Origin: Chloroflexota bacterium
Lineage (GTDB): Bacteria; Chloroflexota; Anaerolineae; Anaerolineales; Anaerolineaceae
DNA: 21,784 bases
Reading direction: 5' to 3'
NCBI GenBank assembly: GCA_023434145.1
Contig: JAEYTI010000163.1
Span: 1-21,784, forward strand
Part shown: piece after piece, positions 1-6,812 of the stretch
Layout: each line of letters begins with the position of its first letter
Position numbering within the stretch: position 1 is the stretch's first letter
Made by a program: the position numbers and the translations under genes
The notes under the pieces: model-generated
What the model was told of the DNA's origin: nothing
The model's input: the letters and a program-made list of their open reading frames with translations, nothing else
The model's database searches: none

Positions 1-12
1 CTGTTTCTTTCT

Positions 13-36
13 CCCCGCCCCAAGCTTGGGGCGGGG
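13..36. repeat. 24-nt perfect GC-rich palindrome
   Basis: A perfect palindrome of two 12-nt halves centred on AAGCTT, near the left contig edge. No T-tract follows on either strand. It may be the 3'-end hairpin of a gene lying outside the window. The rest of 1-302 holds no convincing gene: there is a small TCCTTCTC/GAGAAGGA hairpin at 149-167 and a Shine-Dalgarno-like AAGGAGG at 83-89 with no usable start codon after it. Confidence 0.7.
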
Positions 37-189
37 TCGGGGGTGGGGTTGACTTTGGAAAAGCCATAATGAACCTTCATATAAGGAGGAAATTTTTAAC
101 ATTTAACGGTAAAATTGGAACGTTAACAATTTGTACCGCAACTTTTCCTCCTTCTCATGGAGAAGGAAAATCGTAACTGCTCAGGTTGG

Positions 190-252
190 ACGGGTTTGTG
201 TGTTTTGTGCGGGAGTAGCGCATCTACTCCCGCACAAAACACACAAACCCGT
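190..252. repeat. Long perfect hairpin upstream of def
   Basis: A perfect 29-bp stem, arms 190-218 and 224-252, with the 5-nt loop CGCAT. The 5' arm is almost entirely G and T. Outside it, CGTAACTGCTCAG (172-184) pairs with CTGAGTAGTTACG (259-271) with one mismatch, so the structure may span about 100 nt. No T-tract follows. It lies 50 nt upstream of the def start, so it either ends an upstream unit or sits in the def leader. Confidence 0.9.
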
Positions 253-302
253 ACCCGGCTGAGTAGTTACGGAAAATCTATGGATAGGTGAGACAGTTAG
301 AA

Positions 303-812
303 ATGGCAATTCGCGAAATCGTGTTTACCCCTGATCCGGTTCTGCGGCGGAAAGCGCGCAAAGTCACCAGCATCGATAAAGACTTGCAGGCCCTGATCGA
401 CGATATGATCGAGACCATGCGCCAGGCGCCCGGCGTGGGCCTCGCCGCGCCCCAGGTGGGCATCTCAGAACGACTGGCGGTGATTGAATATGGCGATGAC
501 GAGGACGAATCGGTCCCCAAGAAGCTGGTTGTGTTGATCAATCCAGAGATCGTTGAGGCCTCTGAAGAAAAGGTGGAAGGCGTGGAAGCCTGCTTATCGA
601 TCCCCCGCATGGTGGGGGAGGTGGAGCGGCACGATCGCATTGTGGTGAAGGCGCTGAACCGCCACGGCAAACCGGTGAAGATGAAGGTAAAGGGATGGAT
701 GGCCCGCATCTTCCAGCACGAAATCGACCATCTCGATGGCGTCCTGTTTACCGACCGTGCCAAGAAGGTCTGGCGCGCCAGCGACGAAGAAATCGTCGAA
801 GATAACGTTTAG
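303..812 (+). CDS. def: Peptide deformylase
   Basis: Removes the N-formyl group from nascent proteins at the ribosome, using an active-site metal. All three family motifs are visible in the 169-residue product: GVGLAAPQVG at residues 44-53, EACLS at 95-99 (the family usually has EGCLS, so Gly is replaced by Ala next to the metal-ligand Cys), and HEIDH at 139-143 with two metal-ligand His and the catalytic Glu. Length is normal. I chose ATG 303 because AGGTGA lies about 11 nt upstream and MAIREI is a typical deformylase N-terminus; an in-frame GTG at 288 would add five residues. The stop codon lies in the arm of the 811-853 hairpin. recF begins 62 nt downstream on the same strand, an unusual neighbour for def. 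Confidence 0.95.
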   Translation: MAIREIVFTPDPVLRRKARKVTSIDKDLQALIDDMIETMRQAPGVGLAAPQVGISERLAVIEYGDDEDESVPKKLVVLINPEIVEASEEKVEGVEACLSIPRMVGEVERHDRIVVKALNRHGKPVKMKVKGWMARIFQHEIDHLDGVLFTDRAKKVWRASDEEIVEDNV

Positions 813-853
813 TATGCGCAGGAAGCGAAGGAATTTCGCTTCCTGCGCATACT
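811..853. repeat. 19-bp perfect hairpin at the def stop codon
   Basis: Arms 811-829 and 835-853 pair perfectly around the 5-nt loop GGAAT. The left arm begins with the last two bases of the def stop codon. No T-tract follows. It separates def from recF, which starts 21 nt after the right arm, so it may act as a tail-less terminator, a 3'-end stabiliser, or a partial barrier within a def-recF transcript. Confidence 0.9.
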
Positions 854-874
854 CTGGAAAAATCGTGTGCCCCC

Positions 875-2092
875 ATGCACCTGAATCATCTTTCGCTCAC
901 CAACTTCCGTGCATTTACCCGCCTGGACATGGATGTCCCCAGGCGGACTTTGTTGCTGGTGGGCGATAACGCGCAGGGCAAAACATCCATCCTCGAATCA
1001 ATCTACTACCTGGCGACGTTTACATCGTTCCATGCGCAGAACGACCGCCAGTTGATCAACTTCCTGGCGGCGCAAGAGCCGCTGGCAGTCGCCCGGCTGG
1101 TGGCAGATTTCCGCAGCGGCGGCAAGCAGCGACACCTGGAAGTGCGCCTGATCCAGGAAGGCACGGGGATCAACGGCAGCGCACGCCTGCGCAAAGAGAT
1201 CCTGCTGGACGGGGTGAAGCGCACCATCCACGAGGCCATGGGCGCATTCACCGCGGTGATCTTCCTGCCGCAGATGACGCGCGTGATCGAAGGCGGCCCC
1301 GAAGATCGCCGCCGCTACCTCAACCTGGCCATTTCGCAGACCATCCCCGGCTACTCGCAGGCGCTGAGCGAATATGCTCAGGCGCTTTCGCAGCGCAACG
1401 CCCTGCTCAAGCAGCTCGCAGATCGGGGCGGCGACCCGGAGCAGCTCATCTACTGGGATACATTGCTAACCGAGCGCGGCGCGATGATTATCCATGCCCG
1501 TATCTCCGCGATCGCAGAGATGGAGCAGATTGCCGCTCGCATCCACCATCGCCTCACGCACGCACAAGAGATCCTGCGCTTCGTCTACCAGCCCGCCTAT
1601 GACCCGGTCGTGCAGCCAGAGGGCCAATTTGCCCTGCCGCTGCAAACGCCGATCAACCGCTCAGGGTTCAGCCAGGAGCGCATTCGAATGGGCTTTATGC
1701 AGCGCCTCGCCGAACTGCGCCGTGAGGAAGTTGCGCGCGGGGTAACGACCATCGGACCGCACCGCGACGAACTGCGCCTGATCAGCAATGGCATCGACTT
1801 GGGCGACTACGGCTCGCGCGGGCAGGTGCGTACTGCCATGCTCTCACTCAAGCTGGCCGAGGTGACCTGGATCAAGAACAAAACCGGTGAATGGCCGATT
1901 CTGCTGCTGGACGAGATCCTGGCCGAGTTGGATACCCAGCGCCGCGCTGATCTGCAAACCTACCTGCTGGAATACGAGCAGACTATGCTCACCACCACCG
2001 ACCTGAATCTGTTCGACCCGGCTTTTGTGCAGCAGGGGACGATGTGGCGGGTGGCGCAGGGCATGGTGCACGTGCCAGAGAGTTCATCGTAG
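875..2092 (+). CDS. recF: DNA replication and repair protein RecF
   Basis: RecF is an SMC-like ATPase that binds gapped DNA and helps RecO/RecR load RecA at stalled forks. The 405-residue product shows the Walker A motif GDNAQGKT (residues 30-37), the RecF-typical GPHRDEL (294-300), an ABC-signature region GSRGQ (313-317) and the Walker B ILLLDE (342-347) followed by ILAELD. Length is slightly above the usual 360-380. The ATG at 875 has only a weak ribosome site, but no in-frame alternative is better. recF is often beside dnaA/dnaN; here it follows def. The last four codons and stop (E-S-S-S-stop) lie inside a long palindrome and are repeated exactly by the convergent gene. Confidence 0.95.
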   Translation: MHLNHLSLTNFRAFTRLDMDVPRRTLLLVGDNAQGKTSILESIYYLATFTSFHAQNDRQLINFLAAQEPLAVARLVADFRSGGKQRHLEVRLIQEGTGINGSARLRKEILLDGVKRTIHEAMGAFTAVIFLPQMTRVIEGGPEDRRRYLNLAISQTIPGYSQALSEYAQALSQRNALLKQLADRGGDPEQLIYWDTLLTERGAMIIHARISAIAEMEQIAARIHHRLTHAQEILRFVYQPAYDPVVQPEGQFALPLQTPINRSGFSQERIRMGFMQRLAELRREEVARGVTTIGPHRDELRLISNGIDLGDYGSRGQVRTAMLSLKLAEVTWIKNKTGEWPILLLDEILAELDTQRRADLQTYLLEYEQTMLTTTDLNLFDPAFVQQGTMWRVAQGMVHVPESSS

Positions 2093-2150
2093 TATGGATA
2101 AAAAAATAACCCCATGGGGTTATTTTTTTATACATACTACGATGAACTCT
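2079..2150. repeat. 72-nt near-perfect palindrome shared by two gene ends
   Basis: A palindrome centred at 2114/2115 with one mismatch (G2097 against A2132), giving 35 of 36 pairs and no loop. The outer arms are coding: they hold the last codons of recF on the plus strand and of the WYL regulator on the minus strand. The inner part is an A-tract, TAACCCC/GGGGTTA and a T-tract, so it reads as a bidirectional intrinsic terminator, with T runs at 2123-2129 on plus and the complement of 2100-2106 on minus. Confidence 0.92.
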
Positions 2151-3108
2151 CGTAAAGCCGGGTAGTTTGTTTTGCAAAGTCGATGATGCTGTAGCGCAGT
2201 GCCAGCGGCAAGAGCACTTCTACCGCCGCGCCCATTCCCAGCAGGTGCGCGCGGGCTGATTCAAAGGTCTCAAGATCGATCGTGAGGGTTACCCAGCCAT
2301 CCGCGTCATACTGCCCTCGCTCCTTCCACGCCTTTGCCCGCGATCCAAAATAGAGCGGCAGAAGCGGGATCGCGGCGGGAGATACGCGCACGGTGACCGG
2401 ATATGTCCCGCGCTGCTTTTCGTGCGTCTCGCACCACTTGCGCCAGTAGTCGGCGAGATCAAACCCCGGCAGGCGGTTGAATGTTTCGCCTGTCTCGCGC
2501 ACATCCGTCAGATCAGAGACGCGGTGAACGTTCAGATAACCTTCTTGCATCACGACCGCGTACCAAATTCCCCCCTTTGCTACCAGAGCATAGGGTTCAA
2601 CCAGCACATCGTCGATCGCAATGCCCATGATAATGCGATATGAGAACCGAAGACGCTGATTCTTCCACACTGCCTGTTGAATCACGTTCAGATGCGGCAC
2701 CGGTTCATCCGCATGAAAGCCCTCCCACTCGATCAGGACCCTGTTCTGTGCCTGTTCTTCGCTGTGACGGCGCGCGGCAGGCAGGGACGCCGAAAGCTTG
2801 AGCAGCGCGGAGCGCAGTTCATTGCTGATTCCCAGCTTTTCATAAGGTGAAGGCACGCTGAGGGAGAACAATGCATTGAGCTCTTCGTCCGTCATGCCGG
2901 TCAGGTTGGTTCGGTAGCTGTCGAGCAGGGCAAAACCGCCGCCCGGACCATGCTCGGGGTACACCGGCACCCCAGAGATGCACAGTGCGTCGATATCACG
3001 ATAGATGGTGCGCTCGGAAACGCCAAATTCCTCCGCCAGCGCCTGGGCAGTCATCCGCCCGCGCGATTGGAGCAGCATCAGGATGGAAAGCAAGCGGTCA
3101 GCACGCAT
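2137..3108 (-). CDS. HTH-WYL domain transcriptional regulator
   Basis: A 323-residue DeoR/YafY-type regulator. The N-terminal winged helix-turn-helix (about residues 1-55, MRADRLLSILMLLQSRGRMT, then AEEFGVSERTIYRDIDAL) binds DNA. A WYL domain follows at about 140-205 (WYA at 182-184) and a C-terminal WCX-like extension at about 225-320. WYL domains bind ligands or nucleic acid and control DNA binding. I chose the ATG at 3106-3108 because MRADRLL is the standard start of this family; an upstream in-frame start would add 38 non-homologous residues. It is divergent from a GyrI-like gene, a common pairing in which the regulator controls its neighbour. The 3' end lies in the 2079-2150 palindrome. 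Confidence 0.9.
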   Translation of the reverse strand: MRADRLLSILMLLQSRGRMTAQALAEEFGVSERTIYRDIDALCISGVPVYPEHGPGGGFALLDSYRTNLTGMTDEELNALFSLSVPSPYEKLGISNELRSALLKLSASLPAARRHSEEQAQNRVLIEWEGFHADEPVPHLNVIQQAVWKNQRLRFSYRIIMGIAIDDVLVEPYALVAKGGIWYAVVMQEGYLNVHRVSDLTDVRETGETFNRLPGFDLADYWRKWCETHEKQRGTYPVTVRVSPAAIPLLPLYFGSRAKAWKERGQYDADGWVTLTIDLETFESARAHLLGMGAAVEVLLPLALRYSIIDFAKQTTRLYESSS

Positions 3109-3210
3109 AGGTAGCCCACATATCGTATCGAACTTCGTAATGGATCGTTTTGCGCGAATGACCAGATTGTCCGCACAAAACAATCCAAAAATAAAAGCGG
3201 AAACTGAAAA

Positions 3211-3252
3211 AGTCTTTCTCATTGTAGCAGAAAGACTGACAAAAGATGTCAG
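3211..3252. promoter_or_regulatory. Candidate operator dyads between divergent genes
   Basis: The divergent space between the WYL regulator and the GyrI-like gene holds two overlapping dyads. AGTCTTTCT (3211-3219) pairs with AGAAAGACT (3229-3237) across 9 nt, and CTGAC (3236-3240) with GTCAG (3248-3252) across 7 nt. A possible -10, GATAAT, lies at 3263-3268 but has no good -35. Position and symmetry fit a WYL-regulator operator; this is inference. Confidence 0.4.
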
Positions 3253-3323
3253 GCATTAGCGGGATAATACAATCAACGGCCCGCGGGAAAAATCAAATCT
3301 CTGACGAGAAAAGGATCGCTGCT

Positions 3324-3803
3324 ATGCCTGAACTGGATGTACGAATTGTGAAGCTTGACCCTATCCGTGTTGCTTCCGCTTACGGCTTTGGCCCAGGCCC
3401 CGAACCGATTGCCTGGGATAAGCTGACCGCTTACATGAAAGAGACCAATCTGCTCAACGATGGGCAGCCGCACCGCTTCTTCGGCTTCAACAACCCAGAT
3501 CCCTCCCCCGGCAGCCCAAACTACGGATACGAGCAGTGGGTTACCGTCGGCCCAGATGCCGCGCCGGGTAAAGAAGTGGAGATCAAAGAATTTGGCGGTG
3601 GGCTGTATGCCGTCACCCGCAGCACCCTGGCGCAAATCACCGAAACCTGGCAGGCGCTCTTTGCCTGGCGCGAGCGAAGCAACCACCCCTTCGGCAGACA
3701 CCAGTGGCTCGAAGAAGCCATCCATTTCGACCCGATGACGCCGGTCGATGCGCAGGGCCCCGAAAACATGGTCTTCGACCTGTATATGCCGATTACCGAG
3801 TAG
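3324..3803 (+). CDS. GyrI-like / effector-binding domain protein
   Basis: A 159-residue protein starting MPELDVRIVKLDP and resembling stand-alone GyrI-like (AraC effector-binding) domains, which bind small molecules in a SHS2-type fold. Supporting features are the opening strand with ...VASAYGFGPGPE, the central EVEIKEFGGGLYAV strand and the C-terminal EIHF-like strand (EAIHFDP) followed by DLYMPI. It has no DNA-binding domain. The ATG at 3324 has AAGGA about 9 nt upstream; an in-frame ATG at 3246 would cover the operator-like dyads and is less likely. Divergence from a WYL regulator suggests a ligand-responsive pair. The ligand is unknown. Confidence 0.75.
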   Translation: MPELDVRIVKLDPIRVASAYGFGPGPEPIAWDKLTAYMKETNLLNDGQPHRFFGFNNPDPSPGSPNYGYEQWVTVGPDAAPGKEVEIKEFGGGLYAVTRSTLAQITETWQALFAWRERSNHPFGRHQWLEEAIHFDPMTPVDAQGPENMVFDLYMPITE

Positions 3804-3812
3804 CTCTTCTAA

Positions 3813-3848
3813 ATGATGGGGGACAGCTCATGAGCTGTCCCCCATCAT
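3813..3848. repeat. 36-nt perfect palindrome after the GyrI-like gene
   Basis: Two perfect 18-nt halves meet at 3830/3831 without a loop, beginning 9 nt after the GyrI-like stop codon. No T-tract follows. It belongs to the class of long gene-end hairpins seen across the window. Confidence 0.9.
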
Positions 3849-3892
3849 CAAAACTCCCTTTGAAACTGTTCAGCCGCAAGAGCTTTTTTCTC

Positions 3893-4001
3893 TGAATCGC
3901 GGGCTTCGCCCACCTCCCAAGAGTGTTGGGGGAGTTTTGCAAACGCTTCACGTTTGCAAAACTAGCCTTCCTCTTTTTTTGCTCCCGAAGGGAGCGATTC
4001 A
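3893..4001. repeat. Nested inverted-repeat cluster in a convergent spacer
   Basis: TGAATCGC (3893-3900) pairs with GCGATTCA (3994-4001) and encloses GGGC/GCCC (3901-3911), a perfect 13-bp hairpin (arms 3933-3945 and 3951-3963, loop CTTCA) and GCTCCC/GGGAGC (3981-3995). Upstream, CAAAACTCCC (3849-3858) can instead pair with GGGAGTTTTG (3930-3939), competing with the 13-bp hairpin. The spacer lies between convergent genes, so the structure would be in 3' RNA. I see no gene here. Confidence 0.6.
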
Positions 4002-4049
4002 AAAGCAGTGGCCCGACAGGGCTGAGCAGTTACCTCCCATTTATAATAG

Positions 4050-4088
4050 ACAGGGGCTGTCCAAGTGATATTTTTGGACAGCCCCTGT
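4050..4088 (+). terminator. Intrinsic terminator between convergent genes
   Basis: A perfect 14-bp stem (4050-4063 with 4075-4088, 11-nt loop) followed on the plus strand by TTTGTTTTT, a good T-tract. It fits termination of plus-strand transcripts from the GyrI-like side. On the minus strand the same stem lies just past the rsmG stop, but there it has no T-tract. Confidence 0.8.
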
Positions 4089-4094
4089 TTGTTT

Positions 4095-4805
4095 TTAAAG
4101 CGGCTTCTTGGTGGGAATGCCGACCCGTCGTGGGTAATTCGCGGGGGTCGCGGCGATCTTATCGATAATCACCAGATAGCGGTCCTCGGCAACGCCAGGC
4201 AGATCCACCTTCACGAGCTGGCGCAGCTGCCCGCCGAGCAGCTTAATCGCTCGCTCGCTGGCCTGGGCTTCCACCGGGCCGCTGTCGCCTTTTTGGGCCA
4301 ACACGCCGCCACCCACGCGCACCAGCGGCAGCAGATATTCCACCAAAATAGGCAGGTTGGCAACCGCCCGTGCCACTGCCCAATCGTACCGCTCGCGGTG
4401 TTGGGCGATCTGGCCCACCTCTTCGGCGCGCGCCTGCAATACCTCTACCTTTTCGAGGCCCAGGGTTTGCACCACGTGGCGGCAGAACTCAACCTTTTTT
4501 CCCACCGATTCCACCAGGGTCAGAGCGAGGGATGGTTGCAAAATTTTCAACGCGATGCCCGGGAACCCAGCCCCTGTTCCAACGTCTATTAAACTGGAGG
4601 GCGGGTTGTCACGCCAGGCCAGTACGCAGGTGAGCGAATCGAGAAAGTGCTTGGAGCGAATTCCCACCGGTTCGCGGATAGCCGTCAGATTATGGCGCGA
4701 ATTCCAGTCCATCAATTCGGCTTCGTAGCGTTCAAAAGCCGCGAGCTGACGTGGCGTCAGCCGCAGCCCGAGCAGTTGCAGGGCGTCTTGGGCGAGTTTT
4801 TCCAT
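4095..4805 (-). CDS. rsmG: 16S rRNA (guanine-527-N7)-methyltransferase
   Basis: RsmG (GidB) adds the N7-methyl group to G527 of 16S rRNA using S-adenosylmethionine. The 236-residue product shows NLTAIRE (39-45), HFLDSL (53-58), SAM-binding motif I DVGTGAGFPG (74-83), RAVANLP, and the family-typical C-terminus YPRRVGIPTKKPL. Length is normal. I chose the ATG at 4803-4805, with GGA a few bases upstream; an in-frame TTG at 4812-4814 would add three residues. It is the only gene in the neighbourhood on this strand besides the WYL regulator, and here it stands alone rather than beside gidA or parAB. A TATAAT match on this strand lies at 4870-4875, without a clear -35. Confidence 0.95.
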   Translation of the reverse strand: MEKLAQDALQLLGLRLTPRQLAAFERYEAELMDWNSRHNLTAIREPVGIRSKHFLDSLTCVLAWRDNPPSSLIDVGTGAGFPGIALKILQPSLALTLVESVGKKVEFCRHVVQTLGLEKVEVLQARAEEVGQIAQHRERYDWAVARAVANLPILVEYLLPLVRVGGGVLAQKGDSGPVEAQASERAIKLLGGQLRQLVKVDLPGVAEDRYLVIIDKIAATPANYPRRVGIPTKKPL

Positions 4806-5014
4806 GAGTTCCAATATTGATCACTGAATTCGCGCTTTGCGAACCCGAGTTCGGGCGGCTTGTAGTTCCATTATAGCGGTGTTGGCACAAATCGTGCTAC
4901 CGCAGCTATGCAATACATCGAGTGATTCCGCCACATTGGTGACTACCCTGGTTCTCGCTGGGAAGTCGGGCGCGAAATCATCTATAATCTTGATAAACCT
5001 TACACTTGGATTAA

Positions 5015-5059
5015 GGGTGTTTGTTGTTGGACGGCTTGGCTGCCCAACAACAAACACCC
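5015..5059. repeat. 16-bp perfect hairpin in a divergent spacer
   Basis: Arms 5015-5030 and 5044-5059 pair perfectly; after one A/C mismatch the stem can continue inward (5032-5035 with 5039-5042). The 5' arm is G/T-only. It lies in the 341-nt spacer between rsmG (minus) and the propeller gene (plus), not at a gene end I can identify. A perfect TATAAT occurs just before it (4983-4988) without a recognisable -35. Confidence 0.85.
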
Positions 5060-5067
5060 CCGGATTC

Positions 5068-5076
5068 TGTTATCCT
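5068..5076 (+). promoter_or_regulatory. Candidate extended -10 promoter
   Basis: TGTTATCCT fits an extended -10 (TGn plus TATCCT), placed just after the 5015-5059 hairpin and about 70 nt before the propeller gene start. No -35 match is visible at the usual spacing. Confidence 0.4.
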
Positions 5077-5146
5077 GAACCGACGTTAATTTACGACAGA
5101 TGATGAAGAACGATCTGCCCGAACCGAACAATGGAATGGGGAAATT

Positions 5147-6802
5147 ATGAAATCCCGCACGATGCTCTTACTCATTGCGCTCCTCGGTCTTGTCTTAATC
5201 CTGCTTGCCGCCGGCGGCAGCTACCTCCAGCGTTCTTGGGGCTTGTTTACCGGCGCCATTGTACCAGCAGAAGAAAATGCCGCCGAGAAGTCTCCCGACA
5301 GCCAGGTATCCATCCCCATCGTGGAAAATAGCCAGGGCACCCCAGTATCCCCCTTTGCCGCTCCGCAATGGATCGATCTGCCTGATTGCGCCTACCAGCC
5401 GGAAGGTGCCGCGGAATGGAACCGCCGCGCGGACGAAGCCAACATCACGCGGCGGGTGGCTCTAATTGCGCCCGACCTTGCCGCGAAAGGGCTCATGCCT
5501 CAGGCAGAAGGCAGCGCGGATCTTACCGCCCTGGCGGTGAACGTCGCTACCGGAAGGCTCAGCCGCGCCACCGAGATCCAGTTGGAGGCTGTGCCAGGCG
5601 TAACAACAGTCGGCGAGCTGCTCGATCGGATCGAAGAGGCGCAGGGCCAGCCGCAACCAGAACTGGTGGAAGCCGCGCAGCAGGTGCGGGCGGGGGCAGC
5701 CATCACCCGCCCGGTTTGCGCGCAAATGGTGGTGACGAATGCGCAGAACCAGCCCCAGCAGGTAATGTGGGCCGGCGATGGTGTAGCTGCCCAGGGGCTG
5801 ATCCCACAGGCGGCGGCTGCTCCGCAAGAGGGTGCATTGGCTTCGTCCGACTCCCTGCCGCCTACCGTCATGGATACCGGAATTGCCTCGCCAAACGGGG
5901 AATGGGCAGCCTTCACCAGCGTTGGCTGGGAAGCCGGCGGGCCGGTCTTCTTGCAGAATTTTGCCACCGGAGCGCGGATCAACCTGATTGAGCAAATGAA
6001 CCGCGAGATAGCAGACAATCTGCTGCCACAAGACGCCTGGTGGGATGTGATCGGCTGGCTGCCTGACAGCAATCAAATTGTGATCAGCCCGGCGGATGCT
6101 GGTTCCCTCTATATCGTGCCGGTTTCTGGCGGTCCTTTCCAGGCGATCGGCCTGCCCACCGGTGGTGAAGGCGGCGGGCGCGTGGTGGGGCTCGCGCCGG
6201 ATGGCAGGCAGTTTGCCTACTTCGCGCTCGGGCAGGGCGACGTACAATCGCTAACCATTCATGATTGGACGACCGGTGAAAGCCGCACCCTGCTAAATGT
6301 GCCCGTTAACGAAGGCATTCTACACTACCCGCGCTTCTCGCCCGATGGCAGCACGATCGCGTTCGTGCAGCAGAAAGGCCACCCGCTCACCGGGGTGACA
6401 GAAGCGATCTGGCTGATCTCCGTGGAAACAGGCAGCGCCACCAGGCTGATCGAAGGCGGGTTGGGACTGTCCGTTCCCACCTGGTCGCCGGATGGCGCAT
6501 TTCTGGCTTTTACTCGCAAAGATGTGGATCAGCCAGACGTTGTAACAGAGGGGGTTCCCTCGCAGCCGCAGCGCAGCAACGTGTGGGTTGCCTCTGTGCC
6601 GGATGGCAAAATCTGGCAGGTGACGCAGTTAGACGGGCAGGCGCGCAGCCCCGCCTGGGCCGCCGACAGCGCCACCCTGGGGTTTGTGACCCATGGCGGG
6701 CAGGTGGGAATGGTAAACATCAACCGCCCCGGTGAAGCCTGGCTCGCGGCTGAAACGTCTGCCCAGCTTCCGCTGTATACCAGCGTTTTCTTTGTTCCAT
6801 AA
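5147..6802 (+). CDS. Membrane-anchored TolB-like beta-propeller protein
   Basis: A 551-residue exported protein. A single hydrophobic segment (about residues 5-24) after a short basic N-terminus acts as signal or anchor; no lipobox Cys is present. A region of unclear fold (about 60-230) is followed by PD40/TolB-like blades: SPNGEWAAFT (near 245), APDGRQFAYF (near 348), SPDGSTIAFV (near 396), SPDGAFLAFT (near 445) and WAADSATLGFV (near 504). Such propellers bind proteins or ligands; none of the sequence points to catalysis. The ATG follows GGGGA. The M23 peptidase gene begins 10 nt downstream, so the two are probably one operon acting outside the membrane. Confidence 0.8.
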   Translation: MKSRTMLLLIALLGLVLILLAAGGSYLQRSWGLFTGAIVPAEENAAEKSPDSQVSIPIVENSQGTPVSPFAAPQWIDLPDCAYQPEGAAEWNRRADEANITRRVALIAPDLAAKGLMPQAEGSADLTALAVNVATGRLSRATEIQLEAVPGVTTVGELLDRIEEAQGQPQPELVEAAQQVRAGAAITRPVCAQMVVTNAQNQPQQVMWAGDGVAAQGLIPQAAAAPQEGALASSDSLPPTVMDTGIASPNGEWAAFTSVGWEAGGPVFLQNFATGARINLIEQMNREIADNLLPQDAWWDVIGWLPDSNQIVISPADAGSLYIVPVSGGPFQAIGLPTGGEGGGRVVGLAPDGRQFAYFALGQGDVQSLTIHDWTTGESRTLLNVPVNEGILHYPRFSPDGSTIAFVQQKGHPLTGVTEAIWLISVETGSATRLIEGGLGLSVPTWSPDGAFLAFTRKDVDQPDVVTEGVPSQPQRSNVWVASVPDGKIWQVTQLDGQARSPAWAADSATLGFVTHGGQVGMVNINRPGEAWLAAETSAQLPLYTSVFFVP

Positions 6803-6812
6803 AGGGGCAGCC

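Noticed and set aside
83..89. Perfect Shine-Dalgarno-like AAGGAGG
   Set aside because: No ATG, GTG or TTG opens a frame of useful length at a proper distance; the nearest ATT is followed directly by a stop.
190..252. Hairpins as a CRISPR array or mobile-element ends
   Set aside because: The arms differ at each site, spacing is irregular, and there is no transposase, target duplication or cas gene.
278..763. Long open frame on the minus strand opposite def
   Set aside because: It lies wholly over a clear peptide deformylase gene, and its translation is low-complexity, Ser/Thr/Arg-rich sequence typical of an antisense frame in GC-rich DNA.
4065..4592. 175-codon plus-strand frame opposite rsmG
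   Set aside because: It overlaps the conserved RsmG motifs on the other strand and its translation shows no family resemblance.
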